Shown here in pieces: positions 61,501 through 64,000 of a DNA stretch of 64,000 bases; the first letter of the stretch is position 1, and the number at the start of each line of letters is the position of its first letter. The notes beneath the pieces were generated by a model. It did not search any database and was not told where the DNA came from. It saw nothing but the letters and a program-made list of their open reading frames with translations. Both the position numbers and the translations under genes were made by a program. Origin of the DNA: Thamnaconus septentrionalis (Eukaryota > Chordata > Actinopteri > Tetraodontiformes > Monacanthidae); NCBI GenBank assembly GCA_009823395.1, contig CM020517.1, forward strand, positions 16,787,001-16,851,000. Reading direction: 5' to 3'.

Positions 61501-63855
61501 TGACACTGCAGTTTCTCACTGAAGGCATCAAAACTACGCATGAACTCACATGGAATTATGTAGGAAACAATCAAAGTGTCAAATAACTCAACCATGTTTT
61601 ATATTTAAATTCTTAAAAATAGTCACCTCTCATAAAAAGCATATTTAAGAGGTATTGTTTTTCTTTGCTGCATTATTACATATATCTTGCTCATATAGTT
61701 GACGTCTTCAGTATCGAAGTTGTAAAGACAACAAAATTGCATGAGAAGGTGCGTCCAAACTTTTGACTGGTAGTGTACACTTATTAAATATGGAGCCAAG
61801 ACGTCAGTAAGATGTTTAAAAATAGACTTTAACCTCGACTTTCAATTTCTTTCTTAGGAAAAAAACTAAACCAATCTTTGGCGGCGCTACATAATAAAAC
61901 TCTCGAGCCAAACGTCACAGCTGGCCCTCGTATTTTTTCCTCTTTCTAAATTACATAGGATGAACGGAAAGAATGAGGATGAGTGCAACGCACGACTGCA
62001 GGAGCTCGACATGCACCAATCACAAGTCACCAATCCATGATGGAGGGGGAAAGCCCACATGCTACACAGCAACCTGACAAATCATCGAGCGTCAGTGAGA
62101 ACATTTATCTCCACATCCACAAGTCAAATTGTTATTAATAATATTGATTAAAAAAAAATGTTATATGACATTAATACATACAGTCAACCAAAATAATGTA
62201 CAGACATGTCAGGAAAATAAAAATTACGAATATTTTAATACCAAATTCATTCAGACATCACAATTAATCATTAAGCTTTAAAGTTATTTTTGCCCTTACA
62301 AGTATTGTGTGTGTGTGTCAAACGATTAATTTTTTTTAATCGCGATTAATCGCAGAATCTTCATAGTTAACTGCAATTAATTGCGGTTTGAACTGCATGT
62401 GTAAAATTCAGTTATTTCGCATTTCAAGGCAGTTCTAAGCCCATTATGTAAAGTATTTCTTAGCAGAAATCAGCCAGAGGGGCCGACTACGGGTTAGCAA
62501 AAGGGACAAAAAGGCTTACGCTTGAAACGTGTGAGACACGTGAGAACGTGTTATGTATTGTATTTAACTAATCGCCATTAATGCGTACAGCCCTAATTTA
62601 TGCAAGCTGTTCTTTTCCTGATGTGTGTGCACATTACTTTGGTTGAGTCCATATATCTAACTGAGGCTTTCATAAACTGCTGTACTTCAGATAGTGGAGA
62701 TAAATGACTGCACACTGTGGGATTACTTGAAGGGCTCCTCTCAACGGGCTTGACGGAGGTAGAAATGGAGTCCTCACCCTCACCTCCTCGCTTCTTCAGG
62801 GCGCCACTCTTCACCTCCTGCGCCACCTTGGTCTCACCATCTTTGGCCAGCTCCCCCAGCGGCTCCACCTGGGCCTCCTGGTTCTCTTTGCTCTCGCCGC
62901 CGTCGTGGCTGCTCTCCGACTTTCTGTCCCTCCTCCTCTCCTTCTCCCTGCGGGCGGAAGGAGGCTTCTTCCCGTTGTTGTTGAGGACATTCTGCTGCTG
63001 CTGGAGGGGGGACGGACACGGCGCAATTAGCGCGAGGCTTTGTGATTTTGGCGCTCTAAAAAGTAAGCAGCAGGCAGAAATTCGAGCAGAAGCTTCTGGA
63101 AAATATGCAAAACCAGAGGTGGAAAAAAGTTTTTGGACACCATTAACTTTTATTTTTCATGTTTTAAACCATTTTACTCAATCCCAATTATTCTCATTAA
63201 ATGTTTGCCAGAAATGTTTTTTTGTGCTTCAAAAAGTGTGGCTGCATCAGAGCCACACAGACAAACAGAAATTATTTTGCCGTTTATCGACAAAAAAAGA
63301 AAATTGAATTCTCGTAGTTCTCTGGAGGTGCTGCAGAGGACCTCGTCTGAGCTGGACGGAACAACAGCGCACGTGCAGCATGTGGTTCAGCAAAAGTTGC
63401 CGACTGCATTGGTCACGCATCTCGCGTCTGCATCGGAATAAAGCACTTCACAAATCCATGAGGTGTCCAAATACTTTTTTCCACCAACCATTTCAGACGG
63501 AAACGTGCGTTGACGAGCAACACCACAGGTGCTGCTCTACGACATTCTAATGTATTGTGACAAATCAAATAGATGCAAAGGAGCTCCTGACTCTGTGAAG
63601 TCTGTTCTTAATTAGGCAGCAATTTCCTTCTGAATAACGAGCAGAATAATGAAGTCACATGATGTTTGACTCTCGTCACCTCACGTCTACTACCAGGCAA
63701 TGGAAAAATGCCTTGAAGACTCTGTGGCTGTGAATGCACCACGAATGGGATGTTTAAATTTCAGCTCATCTGACCTCAGACGTGTGCTTGTGTCGTACCT
63801 CTTTGGCCAGTTCACCAGGTGTGGGCCAGTTTGTGATGTCACTGAAGTCACCAGA
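46637..63855 (-). CDS. larp1b: La-related protein 1B, all but the N-terminal exon(s)
   Basis: Seventeen exons, 5' to 3' on the minus strand: 63799-63855, 62784-63000, 60758-60931, 59297-59413, 58741-58909, 56930-57074, 56630-56807, 55854-56026, 53819-54178, 51680-51794, 51385-51554, 50571-50677, 49594-49751, 49357-49501, 49037-49146, 47817-47944, 46637-46885. They join in phase for 923 residues. Order of features: [13 protein letters not shown], basic KEN-rich linker, [10 protein letters not shown], an RG-rich repeat (59297 exon), the La motif ([28 protein letters not shown]) with the adjoining RRM-like part ([15 protein letters not shown]), a conserved [20 protein letters not shown] segment, [11 protein letters not shown], and the C-terminal DM15 repeats ([68 protein letters not shown]). 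DM15 of LARP1 binds the cap and 5'TOP leader, linking translation to mTORC1. LARP1B over LARP1: [21 protein letters not shown] and the pgrmc2 neighbour. Confidence 0.95.
46905..47300. mobile_element. MITE family 1, near-full copy
   Basis: Starts TGCTGTGTTTCCATGACAG, contains CATTGAATGGTGTGAAGCGC, CTCCTCCGTCCAATCATAAC, GGTCACGTGACCC and ends TTTAGGTGTTTCC. It lies in larp1b intron 46886-47816 and shows the uninterrupted layout of the 14671 copy. Confidence 0.75.
50780..50833 (+). repeat. (ATC)n microsatellite
   Basis: About 17 ATC/GTC units in the larp1b intron 50678-51384, which otherwise holds nothing recognisable. Confidence 0.95.
51981..52291. mobile_element. hAT-like element (family 4), longest copy
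   Basis: Starts CAGGTGTGGGCAAACTATGG and ends CATTTCCCACTACTTTA, an imperfect inverted pair, with CACTCCATCCATCTGCTGCT inside. No coding capacity. Lies in the 2-kb larp1b intron 51795-53818. Confidence 0.55.
52537..52571 (+). repeat. (GT)n microsatellite
   Basis: About 17 GT units in larp1b intron 51795-53818. Confidence 0.95.
53529..53675. mobile_element. hAT-like element (family 2), short copy
   Basis: Starts TGTTTCTCAACTGGTGGG and ends CACCTGTTGAGAGCCACTG; GACCCAAAAGTGGGTCGC inside. Confidence 0.7.
54179..55853. other. larp1b intron with (GA)n and (ATT)n runs
   Basis: Contains (GA)n at 55073-55096 and (ATT)n at 55716-55736. A 172-codon minus-strand frame at 54776-55294 has no family resemblance and no splice support. 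Confidence 0.6.
56091..56180. mobile_element. MITE family 1, end fragment
   Basis: CAGCAGCTGCGTTTCCATTC, AAATATCGCAATAAAGAACT and GGTGATGGAAACACC are shared with the 41561 copy. The similarity then stops. Confidence 0.65.
57245..57440. mobile_element. MITE family 1, half copy
   Basis: CAGCTGTGTTTCCATGACAG, CATTGAATGGTGTGAAGC-like text and GGTCACGTGACCC match the first half of the 46905 copy. Confidence 0.7.
57726..57747 (+). repeat. (AC)n microsatellite
   Basis: About ten AC units in the larp1b intron 57075-58740. Confidence 0.9.
58272..58537. mobile_element. Tc1/mariner-like MITE (family 3), reverse copy
   Basis: Ends GTCCAAACCTTTGACTGCTAGTG. The segment CTTCAGTGAGAAACTGC and TTCCTACATAATTCCATGTG appears, reverse-complemented, in the copy at 61432. 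Confidence 0.65.
58983..59271. mobile_element. Tc1/mariner-like MITE (family 3)
   Basis: Inverted ends ACACTAGCAGTCAAAAGTTT and AAACTTTTGACTGGTAGCG, the common fish Tc1-type terminus. It makes up about 290 of the 387 bp of larp1b intron 58910-59296 and ends 25 bp before the exon edge. Confidence 0.8.
59921..60434. mobile_element. MITE family 5, longer copy
   Basis: Starts TTGTTGCCATACTACAAAAA then GGGCTCAATATCAGG and ends GAGCCCCCCACC, T-run, TTAGTATGGCAGCAGTAG. Palindromic ACGTGA/TCACGT blocks as in the copy at 35742. Confidence 0.65.
61432..61777. mobile_element. Tc1/mariner-like MITE (family 3), full copy
   Basis: TACACCACCGGTCAAAGGTT at one end and AAACTTTTGACTGGTAGTGTA at the other, both bounded by TA as expected of Tc1/mariner target duplications. 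No coding capacity. Confidence 0.8.
62320..62600. repeat. Dispersed fish repeat with AATCGCGATTAATCGC core
   Basis: AAACGATTAA-T-run-AATCGCGATTAATCGCAG with a mirrored TTAACTAATCGCCATTAATGCG near 62565 recalls a common fish interspersed repeat. Lies in larp1b intron 60932-62783. Confidence 0.45.
63118..63485. mobile_element. Tc1/mariner-like MITE (family 6)
   Basis: Inverted ends GGTGGAAAAAAGTTTTTGGA and, reversed, GGTGGAAAAAAGTATTTGGA, both followed by CACC. About 368 bp, no transposase. Inside larp1b intron 63001-63798. Confidence 0.85.
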
Positions 63856-64000
63856 CTGTAAACATTGAAAGAAGACAAAAAAAAAAAAAGAAATCATTAA
63901 AAAAAATGAACAAACCATCACTGAGCAGTCAAAACCTTTTTGCCATAATTCAGAGTTTTTTCATGACCAGTTTTTCATTGCGATGCTTATGTTTTGCACA

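Noticed and set aside
46637..63855. Calling this gene LARP1 instead of LARP1B
   Set aside because: DM15 details ([29 protein letters not shown]) are closer to LARP1B as I recall it, and pgrmc2 is its human neighbour. A phylogeny would settle it.
1..64000. CRISPR arrays, tRNA or rRNA genes, intact transposases or viral genes
   Set aside because: None seen. The regular repeats are eukaryotic micro- and minisatellites without spacers, tRNA-like boxes near 4340-4680 are degenerate, and the mobile elements are non-coding.

Overview
The window is nuclear DNA of a ray-finned (teleost) fish, probably a compact-genome percomorph. Seven vertebrate gene loci lie in 64 kb, with short GT-AG introns, dense microsatellites and many short non-autonomous DNA transposons typical of fish. 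I built the gene models by hand from exon phases, splice sites and remembered family sequences. In the six complete or partial models with several exons, the exon phases join without a frameshift.

Left block (1 to about 28.4 kb): crybg1 (+, 3' end only), rtn4ip1 (-), qrsl1 (+), cd24 (-) and an exon resembling the start of mtres1 (+). Gene order and strands match human 6q21 (CRYBG1-RTN4IP1-QRSL1-CD24-MTRES1). rtn4ip1 and qrsl1 fire divergently from a 437-bp shared promoter. qrsl1 is the A-subunit of the mitochondrial glutamyl-tRNA(Gln) amidotransferase. rtn4ip1 is a mitochondrial NADPH oxidoreductase. mtres1, if the exon is real, is also a mitochondrial RNA factor.

Middle (28.4 to 36 kb): the mtres1-like exon has a good donor but no downstream exon can be found. 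Next comes a complete asmt gene (-), the last enzyme of melatonin synthesis. Its upstream region has TAATCC and CACGTG motifs, and two CTCF-like motifs in convergent orientation bracket the gene. Synteny with 6q21 ends here.

Right block (36 to 64 kb): pgrmc2 (-, complete) and larp1b (-, 17 exons, 5' end beyond the window). These two are neighbours at human 4q28.

Repeats: a 1.65-kb GAGACCAGT minisatellite fills much of the last qrsl1 intron. A 345-bp GAA/GGA tract lies in pgrmc2 intron 2. Several microsatellites form or touch splice junctions. There are at least five families of dispersed elements (hAT-like, Tc1/mariner-like, and MITEs with private inverted repeats), including one nested insertion with a 16-bp target duplication. 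I found no prokaryotic system, CRISPR array or intact viral or transposase gene.
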